DNA from: Isoetes taiwanensis | Lineage: Eukaryota > Streptophyta > Lycopodiopsida > Isoetales > Isoetaceae | Direction of reading: 5' to 3' | DNA length: 64,000 nucleotides | Assembly (NCBI GenBank): GCA_021234155.1 | Contig: JAJEKV010000048.1 | Location: 310,001 to 374,000 of the forward strand | Shown here: piece after piece, positions 36,799-49,061 of the stretch | Numbering within the stretch: position 1 is the stretch's first letter | Layout of the letters: every line of letters starts with the position of its first letter | The notes under the pieces: generated by a model | What the model was told of the DNA's origin: nothing | Databases searched by the model: none | What the model saw: only the letters and a program-made list of their open reading frames with translations | Translations under genes and position numbers: made by a program

Positions 36799-38179
36799 CT
36801 TGAGAGAACATCGAGAATTCCATACTACTATCTTTTACCCACGATGGACCTTTGCATGGGCAGTAAAAACTAAATTTCTGAAAGACTGCGATTCATTGGT
36901 AGAATGTGTACTAAAAACCGCCAACTTTTACTCAGTTGCTATCAGTTTCTGCACTTTACGGCTAACCTAGAACCTATTTCATGCTAAACGAGAATTTCTC
37001 TAATTAATTAATTCATGCTTAAATGGTTGCACTGGTTTTAATTGCATCTGTTTGAATTGAGTATGACATGTTTTTCTTGAGTATGACAACAAGATCCTTC
37101 GCCTATCATTTTAGTTGTGTGGGAGAAGAATCATTGGTTTTCCAGAGGCTATCTATTTTTGTAGGTCTATATTGCTGACTTGTTATTTTTGCATCATTTG
37201 ACCATGATTAAGCTCATTCCCTGGGTTTGGGTTAAAAGAAATCGTACATTGCTTACAAGAGGAATATTGTACATTGTCTAATCTCTCTGAATCTTCCCGT
37301 TAGTCTCATTCAAAAGATGTGCTTAAGCTCAGGGTTGCTTAACGTCCAATTGAAGCATAATATTATCATAAATTGGAGAATCATAAATTTATCATACGCA
37401 GGAAATTTATTGAAAAATCATAAATTATCATACGCAGGAAAAACCATGCTGAAAAAACCTAGGATCATATTTAGGGACATAAGGCAGTTTGACTGTTATT
37501 TGGGAAGCCAAATGGAACAGGTTATGAAGGTTAGTCCATCCTAACAACAAACAAACGACAATATTATGAAAAGGTGTATCAAAGCCACAACGTGCCGTCT
37601 ATTTACCTAATGTTCAGCAATGGGAGAGCTATAACATTCCCTCTATTTAATTTTCTGGAAGTCTACTATAGCACAGCACAAATTATCTAAATTGGAATAC
37701 GCCTAATAATGCATACACAAATTATAGTCCTAAATAGTCTATTAACAGGGTATATATAGCCCTACAATGATGCAATTTCAGTGCCAAGGCAATATGGAAT
37801 ACGTAGATCTAGATCTGAATCCAGAGAAATTAACTGCATCATGATCAATGGTTCCCTATCCCAACAGGACCATATGATATAAATTGAAGGGAAACCTATA
37901 TTATTTGTGAAATTAGATGCATGCCATTCATGTATTAATGTATATAGGTATAAGATCAGCACAGCAATAAAACATTTATGGTCAAACAATCATTAGCATG
38001 ATAAATCTAGGATGGAAGCCATCGCTACAATTTTATCAGGTTACAGGATATATCCTCTCGCGGGATCTTTCCATTTATGATCAATAAATTCCTCTGCAAC
38101 ATATCTGCAAGCATATCTGCTCTGCTACATATCTGCAAGCATATCTGCTTCAAAACAGTAACTTCATAACTCCAATCTG

Positions 38180-41100
38180 TTACTCCATTCGCTCACATCT
38201 TCCTCTTCTTCGTTTTGGCATCTTCCCATCCTTTGAATTCCCTGAGGGCTTTCTTTTTCGTGCAGCAGGCTTTGTTTTTCCTATAGCCTGCTTTGAATTC
38301 TTCTTTCTGGCCTGTACCTTTTTCCTGACAGCATCCAAAATCTGCTTTTGTTTCTTTTCCTTCAAAGATGTAGTAGACTTACAATTTGCCAGAACAACAT
38401 GTTTTGGTTCAGTGCACTTGATAATCCAAAACTCTACATTCTCTTCATTGTTTGCTTCCGCGTTCACGACAAAATTATCACCCACTTCCACAAGTTGTGC
38501 TTTCCATTGGTTGTCACCTTCATATTGCACATGAGTGACAGGATTGTGATTCTTCATGATAAATCGATTCAATTCTGAATATGTGTAACCTCCCAGCCTC
38601 TTTAAATGAAAGCATTTATTCCATAAGCCCTTATAACAACTACTACAGAAGCAAGACAAACCTTTGTGAGCTATAGTGGGTTTGTTTTGACAAATTGGTC
38701 TAATGGTGTGTATCTTTGTAGTTCCCTTCAGTGTATCACAGTCATAACGTAATTTCCTGCACACTTCCCCAACCTCTATATACCAAAAGTGCCTACAAAC
38801 ATAGACATACCATATTAGCATTCTTTACATGAGCAAATTGGAACTGTTTAAGTCAAATAAAGAAGCCTTATTGTTTGCATACCGGATGATGTTCTTATCT
38901 TGCAGGCCTCTCTTTGATGTGAAATACCATGTCAAGAACTTGACTGCATCCTCCGCATTACGAAGAGGTGTGCTATCCCTCTTTAGCATCTCACTTGTAA
39001 GTATTATTTTTATGACAGCCCCTGCACCGTCATGCTCGCCCTTCCCATGCGATGAGGCAAAGCAATTCCAGCCAATCTGTACTCTTCTCAAAAAACCTTC
39101 CCAAATAATAAAATGCTCTAGAAGACTTGAACTGCGACGCACAACCGTCAGACCAAAAGACATGCTTTGAGTAAGTTATACTAGCCAAATAATCATGATG
39201 CATCTGGAGACAATGCTGGACAAATGGAGAATCATGCTCTCGATCATCAGACTTGTAGAAATGGGTCTCCTTCACCAACTTGCGGTCGCCGATCTTAATA
39301 TTTGGAACTTTCATGGCATGCCTATACGTGATGTGAACTAGAATAGAACATTGATCATTTCGCCAGTGTAGTGTTTGAATTTCCTGCTGAATTTTAAAAG
39401 TATAATTCTCTACGAAGTCAATCACAGAGACAATAGTATCTTCTGGAAAAGTTTGTAAGCACTCCTTGAACTAATCAGCTTGCCATCTTGCCGCATAGTT
39501 ATGAGGAATGAATTGCTTAATTACAGCATCTGCATGCACCATGAATTCATGTGCTAATGTATTCTTATAAACCAGCTTCATAACATCCTTTGTGATAACA
39601 ATCGGCTTTCCACCTTTGCCCACATCCTTCACGTAAGTCTCTTTCACCTGCAACATGCACAACAATTCTTTAATCAGCAAAAATTATGTGCAATAATGTT
39701 TACTAAAAAATGCTATTCATCTTTGAATAGCAAAACTTATGTGAAGAAATGCTAAGAAATTCAATATAGTCACTAATCACTGACATGTTTAATTCACTCA
39801 ACTAAGTTCACTGAAAGAAACAACACTTTAAGATATGCCAGAATACCTTTTCAAAGTTCTTCCAATCCAATCTATTCAATTTACTCTGTTCCTTTGGACA
39901 TTTGAGGAAAGCCTTCAGCCCACAGTCCCCGCAATCCATTTGCAAACATTTTAGCTTGTGCCAAAATGTAGCATCATCCTTTCGACATACCATGGACCTC
40001 CACATATCGCTCACACTGTTGAAAGTGTGCATATATGCTTTACATGTTGGTCCTGGGCCACATATGGCGCATTTGCATCTGCGGCTAGGCCCGTGAAATT
40101 TAGAATCTCTTCGTACCTTGTTGATTGTTTGCCTTACACATTCAACTCGCATGTGGTAGATGCAGCAACATGTCTCTCGTTCTTTAAGTCGTCTCACGAA
40201 CTTTGGCTTCAAAGCCTCAAATAACCTTATTCCAATTTTTATATTTGGAAATTGCCATTTGAAATGTTTATAGAACATTACCTGCATTGACAAACCTAAG
40301 TAGGTTAGAACATGTTCAAAATTGTAGCATAACTCAAAATGTACCTGTGATTCTTCGAGGAAGTGGATTGCATGCAAATTCTGTGGTCTTGCTATCCTCT
40401 TGCCATCAAGATTTCTTCTTAATCTGATAACTTATCGTTTATTAGGAGACACCCTTGTCTCATATATCCAAAAGTTATAGACCTGCTCACGATCTGCATC
40501 AGAGATTCTATCATATCTAGCTCTCCTCTTGAACATTGACCACGGTCCTCCAAAGTCAGCAATCTTTCTTTTGTCCAGAGCAGCATATATAGCCTTCCTT
40601 TTCAAATTTGAAGAACTTACAGCAGCACGATTGCTAGAAGAACTTACAGCCATCATCACGGTTGATGATCTTGCTTGATTTATGTCTTTGCTTCTAGCAA
40701 GTTTATTGATGGCAAGTGTTTGCTTTACATTATCTACAACATGTTTGTAGACATTCAAAGCTTTATTTCCAATCAATTTAAATTCAGGAAGATGTTCTGC
40801 TGCCCTGGAAATAATATCTAGTCTATCTTCAGAATAATAATTCATATATACCGTGTTGATACAGTCCACAATTTGTTTTGCTACTTTCTGTTTATGTCTA
40901 ATGCTCAATCTCTTTGTATGTTTGTCTCTTTCCAAGGCCAATTTCTCCCTCTCTCTTCCTGATCCTCTGTTGTCTTCTTTTTTCTGTCATGATTCTCCTG
41001 CAAGCTGTAGGGGATACACAACAACATATCTTGGTGCAAGAAGCCGTACAAGGTGTAGAATCAGGTTGTGTTTCAGCACTCTCAATTGGAAATGAGACTG

Positions 41101-41441
41101 CTTCAAATGAGCAGGGATCCTTCTGGATCTCTAATGGAATTGAAGTTTCTGTTTCAACATGCAAATTTGGCATGTGGATTTCTACATTGTAACCAAATGC
41201 ATCAGCTAAATGCAGCAGCTAAGGCTTGTCGATCTTGACCAGCAAATCTTGCTTCAAATTCTGTTGCATATTTCTCAACAAGGTCCATCGGCTCCAAACC
41301 AACAATTCCATATATAAAGAAGACTTCGTAAAAATTGCTACAGAACCAAGATCTCTGTTTCAATTCTTCAAAATTCAATTCCATCACCAAAGCTCCACTG
41401 AGAAGCGGGAGATCTGCTCCTATCAACCGGATTGATGACAT
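38180..41441 (-). pseudogene. DDE-type transposase-like gene, decayed
   Basis: The sense strand starts at ATG 41441 (MSSIRLIGADLPLLSGALVM) and ends at 38180. The middle has a Cys/His-rich region (RETCCCIYHMRVEC, CKCAICGPGPTC, MDCGDCGLK). The C-terminal core has VFWSDGCASQFKSS and, about 30 residues on, SSHGKGEHDGAGAV, a pairing typical of a transposase-like family found in animals and early land plants. The tail is Lys/Arg-rich (KPAARKRKPSGNSKDGKMPK), perhaps for nuclear entry. Introns: 39846-39648 (gtattc to ttgcag) and 38882-38793 (gtatgc to ttgtag). Damage: TAA at 40434-40432, TAG at 39473-39471, and one-base frameshifts near 41210, 40950 and 39075. The transposase class is inferred from motif layout and no terminal repeats were found. 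Confidence 0.65.
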
Positions 41442-43861
41442 GGCTAACAAATTCCCAAATCAGGAGAGGTGGAAAACTCAAATTTGCGTGGGCTGTGGAA
41501 GCGCCCGTCAAAACCTAATCTTGACGAATATAAGGAGACAGAAAATGCATATATAAAAAGGTAAAGCACCTCACAAGCACCCAGTGTCGCAGACAAAAAA
41601 AGTGTCCCCCAATAACGTGCCTGCACCCATTTACTTTAACACATAAGGATAGGCAGTTTGCAACAGGTTTTTATAAACATTTGGCCAATGAAGGAGAAAA
41701 ACAAATATGTCAACCTTGTTAAAGGTGTCTTCTTTTGCTCATATATGAAGCCCGTTTTGATATTGATGATTTCCATGGATACAAGTTTTGATGTTGTAAG
41801 ACTCAAAGATGGCAAATTATGGCTTTTATACAATACAATCTCGTGAGCTGTATTACAAATTGCCATCTCAAAAGAGGATGGTGACAGTTGGTCTGATGTA
41901 TCGACATTGTAGGAGCAATAGCATGGAAAGTTTTCATATGCAGTTGTGGTTGCATCTTCAGATGGGATTTGTTCATGCCACATACATCTATAACCGCCAA
42001 CAAGTCAAGGTCAGCATATTGGTAATGCATAAGGTAAACTAACATGTGGCTACAGTTGTAGTCATGTTGCAATTTCTTTCGACTGTTATTGGTATCGTAC
42101 TTGCACTGTGGCACTGGTAATAGATGCAGCTAACGGGATATTTGAATAGACAATTTGGTACGTGTTTATGAAGAATTGTATCTTGTAGACTTTTAGACGA
42201 TGTTGCTACATATGCAGAATATTGTTGTCATGCTATACTCCAAATGTTGTATGCCTTGCTGCTGCATATGCAAAGTATTATTTAAGCTTGTGGCAGCAGC
42301 AAACCATTGACAAGGGTCAAGAAATGCACAGCATGGTTCCAGAAAATGAATTTAGGAAGGAACTTTTTGTTCTAGCCAGTGTGGTCGACATGTATGCAAA
42401 ATTGTGAGTCCCTTGCAGAGGCACATTGAGATAAATTTACAATTAGGGATGTTGCCTTGTGAAATGCTATGATAAAAGTTTTGATGGCATGCACTTATCT
42501 AATATTGAATCAGATGCTAATACATTATTTTATGTTCTAATTGCCCGTATCCGTGTTGTTTTAAGTAAATAAAGGTCCGCATTAGATTAAGTTGATGAAG
42601 ATTGACAGTGGGTATGTATCAAGGAATCACTACAATTGCATGGTAGAGTTCCTAGCTTGTATAGTTTTTACGGCCCCAATTTGGGGGTTTTTTTTTTTTT
42701 TTTTTTGGGGATATAATTGACAAGCATCATTCTGTGGGGCATAATTGCCAAGCAGCATGGCGTTGATAAAACCACCATTGATTGTGGAGCACCTTCATAT
42801 GGCATCTATATAGAATTTGACTCTTTTCCAATGCTCATTTATAACATTTGTAGACATTCATTCCCTTGCATTGCAAAGACTATCAGGTTAAAAAATATTC
42901 GGTTTGTACGTAGCTCCAACAAAGGAAAATTATCATTTTATTGCATCTCACAAATTCACTTGTGGTTGCATTCTCTTCTCATTGGGCTTTTATCTGTGGA
43001 GACAGGTGGTTCATTACACTTTCCCTGTTTAGGCTATTCCATTTTTGTAGCTATTGGAGAAGACCCTACATGCGCAAAACATAGATTGAATTCACTTTTA
43101 TGGGAAGAAGATTAGACCCCTCATTTATACCACAATATTGAACATGGGAACTCATCTTTTTGTATTTTATTATGTGAAAGGCAAGTAGTCATACAAGTTT
43201 TTGCTCTAGGGTCCTCAAGATACTACTAACTTTCATGTAAGCATCTTTATGACCCACTAAATGCATCATTCTTCAACGAAATCGGAGGAGACCAAAAGTA
43301 AATGCCATTCGTTTATGACATCTTCCTCGAATTTCTCATATAGAACCATGGCCATGGACTTGTTTATTTGAAAAAGAGTTGTCTCCTCGTGCATCTTCAA
43401 AGTCACCTTTGGGTTTTCACTATCATGGTCGGAGCAGTCATGCTACAAGGAACAAGCTTGTTAACAATTGAAATAGTTGTTGTATTGAGATCATGCAAAA
43501 AAAATGTTGGAAGGATCGAGTTTATAAACAATATAATGGCATTGTTAAAACGAACAAATCAAAATTTGAACATCAAACTTGTAATAACACATAGCATTAT
43601 TCTATACAGTAGAAGGGGGGAGTAAAGACATGGCAAAGAGCTCATTTGGCCCAATAACCACTATAGTTGATATCACCCCACTTATGTTTTGCAAGCACTA
43701 TAATTTTATCATATGCAATACTCCTACTCTTCTTCTTGCACAACTTTAATACAAGTTTCACCAATGTGCACAATGTGCAAAGGTAGGCATCTCAATAACG
43801 CAATTTGTCACTCGGATTATTTACCAATACCCATTTGCATTTTGGAATGATTTGATTACTT
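41442..43861. other. Intergenic region, no gene seen
   Basis: No frame has a recognisable domain; the longest (42717-43115, + strand) lacks homologous wording and sits in AT-rich DNA. A run of 19 T at 42688-42706 is flanked by G runs. The upstream side of the transposase-like gene was scanned for terminal inverted repeats without success. Confidence 0.5.
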
Positions 43862-46800
43862 ATAATAGAATAGAATAGAATTGTTTTTATCGTCCACGGA
43901 GACCAATCGGCCTATGGGACCCAATACAAAAAGCGCAGCAGTCACATTACTGCCCGGATTAAAAAACCCCCGCCCCGAAGGGTTTTCGAGGGAAAAACCG
44001 TGGCAGCAATAAGACTGCTGACAACGATTAAATGGTTGACTGGGGGCATATCTGAGCCCTTAAGTCCAGTACTTCCTAAATGTATGATCCGAGCGAGCGC
44101 ACCGAAGTTGTGCCCAGTATCATGTGTAGCGGCTCATCAGGTCTAATCAACTGAGCATAGCGTGTCCGAATCTGATCATATGTCGGGCAGCTCTGGAAAG
44201 TGTGACACTCATCCTCAACAGCTCCGCCCGGAAACACCGACAAACCCTATCCCGGCGTGGCTCCCCAATCCATCGACTGCCTCAATCCGGAGATGGTGGG
44301 CACTGCGGCGAATGGAAACGATATGCCTTCGGCTTTTCATGGCGGATGTGAACGTGGGTAGCGTTGTGGGCCTCGTTCTAATGTGGGATTTATGTGCCGC
44401 TTGTAATGTGTTGTTTTGACTTGCTCCGTGGCCACGGAATCCCAAAGCTTCTTTGGAGAAACAAGCATCAAGGTAACATCTCGAAGCTATCGCGATATGC
44501 ATTGTTTCTACCTAGATGCACATGTGCTCTGGACATTCCATCTAGTTAGCCAACGCACTCGTTTATCCTTCCAACAATTCTTGAGTCGTTGTGGTCCCAA
44601 TTCCAATTGTATAAGCAAGTGCGGTGAGACGATCATCATCCATATTTACCACCTTCGGAAATAGACGATGTGTCTATCAAGGGCCACCATTCAAGTGGGG
44701 GAAACCCATCTCCCCGCAACAAAATTTGATATGGGACCGTGGATTTCACTCCGAAAGTGCCCGTGCTAAGAAGGCCTTACACTGTTCTAAGTCGCCCAAG
44801 TAGCAAGGGACACCACTGGGCCCCGGACTTCAACCCCCGCACAAAAGAACGGGCTCTACCAATACCCCGAACAGATGTGTGCTCGATGTCCCCAATCATA
44901 CAATTCTCGCCTCGTGGTTATTGTTCTGCATTGCATAAAGTGCTTTCTAGCTTGCTGTTACACGCAATCTTATGGAAGTGTCCCAGCATAGTGTAGAAGG
45001 AAACTCCACTCCCAGATACTTGTAGGTGGGTGTCACCTCCACTTGTTGCCCAGTGAATGAAGGGAGCCTTGGATGGCGCGAGGATGAGATTAGGACCACC
45101 TTAGTCTTGGCCAGATTGACGTTCATGTCTGTGGCCTAGCAGAATGTATCCAGAGCATCTAGATGAGACTGCATATCCTCTGGAGTGTGAGCTAAGAGGT
45201 CAACATCATCTGCATAGATGAGTTGCCTGATGACGTGATGCAAAAGTTGGGTCCCGCCACCCCCATTGTCCATGAGCCAGTGTTTCAACTGGTCAATGTA
45301 CAGACCAAACAATGTTGGGGAAAGAGGATACTGCTAGTGAATGGTTGTCCCGCCATCCGCATCTGACCTGAACAACTCTTGTACAACCTGTATACTGCAT
45401 TTTGCATATCCACAGGAACCTGCAGTTGCCGCAATCTTTCCCATAACTTTTCCCGAGGCACAGTGTCAAAAGCCTTCGCAAAGTCAACAAAGCAACAATA
45501 CAGGTCCCGCCGACGGTTTCTGCTATCGTCAACCAAAGTCCTCAATGTGAAGATATGATCAATGGTTGAATGTCGAGGTCTGAACCCTGCTTGCATGAGA
45601 GCTTGCACACCTGTTGCTTCTGCCCACCTGGTCAATTGTTGCTCAATAATGCCAGCTAGCAGTTTGGCAAACACCGAACTGACCATGATTGTTCGGTAAT
45701 TAGTTGGACTATGTGGATCTCCTGCCTTGTAAATGGGGACAACTCTGCTTGTGGTCCACTACTGGGGGAATCCTTCCTGTAGCGCTCTGTTGAACATAGT
45801 GGTTAGGACTGCTACCATAGGCTCCCCTGCCCACTTGAGCAACTCTGCCTGCATACCATCCAGGTCCGTTGCTTTCCCATTGGCCAAACGCTGCAGACCT
45901 TGGGTAACATCATCCTCTGTGATTTCTAATGTCGGACCATTCTATGGGGGTATGAGTGCTCGTGTCCCTTGAGGATCATAGAGTTGCTGCAGGTATTGTT
46001 CCCACTGCTCATTAGTGATGTTCCCCGTAGGCTGGGCTGGCTTTCGAAGAACCTTGCGCCAAACCATTCTAGGATGGCTTGCCAACATGTAAAACATTTC
46101 CCTTTGATGACGTGCAATGTACTGAGATTTCTTTGCCTTCAAGAAAGCACGATACTATGTGGTGGCATGTGGGCGCATTGCAGGATCTGTGATCTGGCGG
46201 AGCCTGTATTTGTATTCCTTACACTCAGCATCAAACCACCGATTACGCGGGAATGTTGCAGTCCCTGTGATACTTCTTGGGCATGCTATCCCAAACCATC
46301 TTTCTGCGACAGTACCAAGTAGCTCAATCAGCTGACCCGTTTGCTGCTCTAGCGTGGGGGCCTGCAAAATTCCTGAAAGGTCATCTATGAGCATATCAGC
46401 ATAATCCTTTGCCTGCTCATAATTCAATCGCAAGTGAGGTATAATGAGGAGCCGTAGAAGGGGTTCTAGCGACACCGCCAAGCCAACCGCAAGTAGAGTG
46501 GAAGGTGATCCGAAGTCGGTCTCATCTCTCTTTATGCATTGCCTACCCGAAAGTGGTTGATCAAATGTACATCCCCCGCCAAATGACTAATAGATAGTCC
46601 ACCACACTAGATCCTCCACCCGATTCTCTTGTCTCCGGGTGCACTTACGGGAGGAAGGCCACCGCGCCGGGCCATTACAAATTACCAAGTCAAAGACACC
46701 ACATAGTAGAAGCAACCGCACGCCAAAGCGGCGGACCTAACTATCATCGATGTTCGCGGGCCAAGCCGCCTCCGCTGGGCGCAATTGTAATACATCCTGG

Positions 46801-47145
46801 GCCAAAGGATCAAGTCTCATGGGCTGCTCTACTCCTGTCCGTGCATTGAAGTCCCCAAGGAGTACCACACTACCCAACTGTCTATACTGTTGTATGTCAT
46901 CATATAGATCGACATATGGAGCTAGCCTGTCCACATCTGAGGGCATGGTAAAAGTTGCTTTCTGCATGTGGAAAGTAGCAAGCAGCCAAGAAGAGAGGGT
47001 TGCCACTACAATTCTGCACCCGCACCCACAAGTACCGGTTGTGTCTGTCAATCTTGTGCAGGAAGACCGACTGTGCCAAAGACTCCCGGTAATAACAGGC
47101 AACCCCTCCATGTCCCCTCTTGCCTGTGCAGCTATTGAAGACTGA
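43862..47145 (-). mobile_element. 5'-truncated LINE, endonuclease and reverse transcriptase
   Basis: On the minus strand, reading from 47145 down, an endonuclease piece has SVVLLGDFNARTG (about 46860-46840). A linker follows, with WFDAECKEYKYRLRQ and HQREMFYMLAS. The reverse transcriptase has IYKAGDPHSPTNYRTIM, QAGFRPRHSTIDHIFTLR, DFAKAFDTVPREKLW and the catalytic YADD at 45216-45205. A C-terminal Cys/His element (VEDECHTFQSCPTYDQ) lies near 44200. The 3' end is an ATTCT-type microsatellite tail at 43884-43862, typical of target-primed insertion. In-frame TAG codons occur at 46157-46155, 45944-45942, 45761-45759, 45138-45136 and 44078-44076. The 46500-46740 stretch is indel-rich and breaks the endonuclease frame. 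The element is dead and the 5' boundary is approximate. Confidence 0.85.
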
Positions 47146-49061
47146 GAACTAGTAATGCTAACACTTTTTTGACCAGCAATAACTAGTAGATTACTAGTGG
47201 ACCACACTCTTTTGTCAACAACTAGTAGGAACCACGAACAAAATAGCGAGTGCTTCTTTTCAAGATTGTCATAATATAGATTCTTCCCTTTAAGCATAAA
47301 AAGAATGGGCATTATAAAATTCATTCTAATCATGCTCACATCTCCATATATATACCTCATCCATTCCCTTATCCAAAATAAATATTCTTTCATGGAAGCT
47401 TGGTCTAAACAAATTTCACATAGATTACATGACCAAGGGATCAACTTTCCTTCCATGTAAAAGCTCAGTCTTTGCTTGCAAACAAATGAACTTATGTATA
47501 TTGCACAAACTATATAACTTACGCTAGAAGCTCACACCTTGGATCCCAAATCCCCTACGATGTGACAAACCGTCCCTTAATAGATTGGTTTAAGTGCTTG
47601 TAAGTGGAGCATGTAAAACTTACTATGATTATTAGATAGGCAAGGTACACATTTTGTTGTACAGTTTAAAAGGTTATGAATACCTTCTTCACACTAATTT
47701 CATAGTAATCTCACCACGTTCTATATGGCATAGGGCGATCTCCCAATGCAACACCAAAGACAATCAAACCAGCCTAACTTTGCCAAAAATGTGAGAATCT
47801 AATCCAACTACGCTATTAATCCAGCTAATCCATTCTCCAAGCCTGCATTACTACTAGTTTTTTTTATTTGGAAAAACGTAGAAAGCACACGTGTCAACTC
47901 GAGAGCCTTTCTCAGGGCGGAAATATTAGAAACCTATTTTCCTCAGACAAAAATTGAAAGTGGCTTATATATATCGTGAAAAGTAGCCACTAAACTATAG
48001 GTAAGCGACAAAACTAAATTATCATGGTTACCAATTTTATCTACTTTATAAAACTACAAGAAATTTATCGCGGGGCCAAGGCCGCCGAACATTTCTCTTA
48101 CTGGCTCGCTTACAATTTGGGAAAATTGTGTGAAGCTGGAACGATGTGTGATACCAAAAAAAAAAATGCTATTCTACCCTTAGACTATAGCTGCCTAGCC
48201 GAAACATCATGGCTATTTGAAGCCACAACCAAACAGAGGTAGTAACCCCACCAAGCTAACGACCAAGGAGTGAACTATTGCTCGCATTCCTTGTTAATAT
48301 TATTCTTGTTTTCTACCAAGGAGTGAACTAGAGCTCACATTTCTTGTTAATGTTATTCTTGTTTATCCATTTTCTACGACCATGGAGTGAAAATTCATAA
48401 TGTTTGTAGTTAGATTTCTCATAATGTTTGACAAGAATTCTGAATTGGATACGTGGATTGGCCCAATTTTATTGATTCGAATTTCTTCCAAATTGGCCCA
48501 ATTTTATTGATTCGAATTTCTTCAAAATATATAAGGTTATCCCCCAATGCCTGTATATGATCCAATCAATCCACCAAAAGTGATGCTTTATGGAAGCCTA
48601 GTCATGGTTGGGACGGGTTAGCACATCAGAGGTTATTCTCCCTCGTTCAATGCAACATAATTTTATTCCTCGCCATAGCAAAGTAAAAATATGAATATGG
48701 AGAATGTGGCTGACACAACAGAATGAATGAGTATGTTATAAGCATGGCTTGGAGGTCTTATATGTAATGAATTAAAGGAAATTTTATATTGTCCATGGAG
48801 ACCTGGCAGGTCTATCAGATGACGATCGAGTGCAGAGTAAATAAAAAAACATGCGACCATGTCGTGGAAAAGAGAGAGACATGTTTCTTGACATTGCATA
48901 TAGCTAATTTACAACACACCACCTGATTACAATTCATCAGGTAAGAGACTGCGCTATATACTATGCAAAATTATACATAACAAACATTGGCAGGCAAAGA
49001 GTTGCATAATTGCTAGCTAGCGTCGCTACTGTTTCTAGCTCTAAGCAACATCCAAAGAAGG
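47146..49061. other. Intergenic region with short tandem repeats
   Basis: No gene is recognised. A unit of about 55 bp containing aaggagtgaact and cttgttaat is present twice at about 48263-48365. The segment ttggcccaattttattgatt is present twice at about 48460-48525. The frame 48024-48242 (+) has no recognisable domain. Confidence 0.5.

Larger units (their letters stand above)
36519..38179. other. Intergenic region without a recognised gene
   Basis: It holds two CG-rich palindromes (36634-36647 and 36783-36798), a short direct repeat of aatcataaattatcatacgc near 37380-37440 and a two-unit repeat of catatctgcaagcatatctg near 38098-38150. The frames 36490-36672 and 36677-36970 have no recognisable domain. 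Confidence 0.5.

Noticed and set aside
42717-43115. 132-codon + strand frame
   Set aside because: No ATG-supported conserved wording, no splice context and no recognisable domain; it looks like a chance frame.
47150-47456. N-terminal part of the long minus-strand frame ending at 46737
   Set aside because: Only the part below about 47145 reads as LINE endonuclease. The upstream residues are unrelated flanking sequence read through by chance.
48780-48840. Sequence gtccatggagacctggcagg, resembling the LINE 3' end at 43890
   Set aside because: Similarity is limited to about 15 bases and there is no ATTCT-type tail, so a LINE relic cannot be supported.
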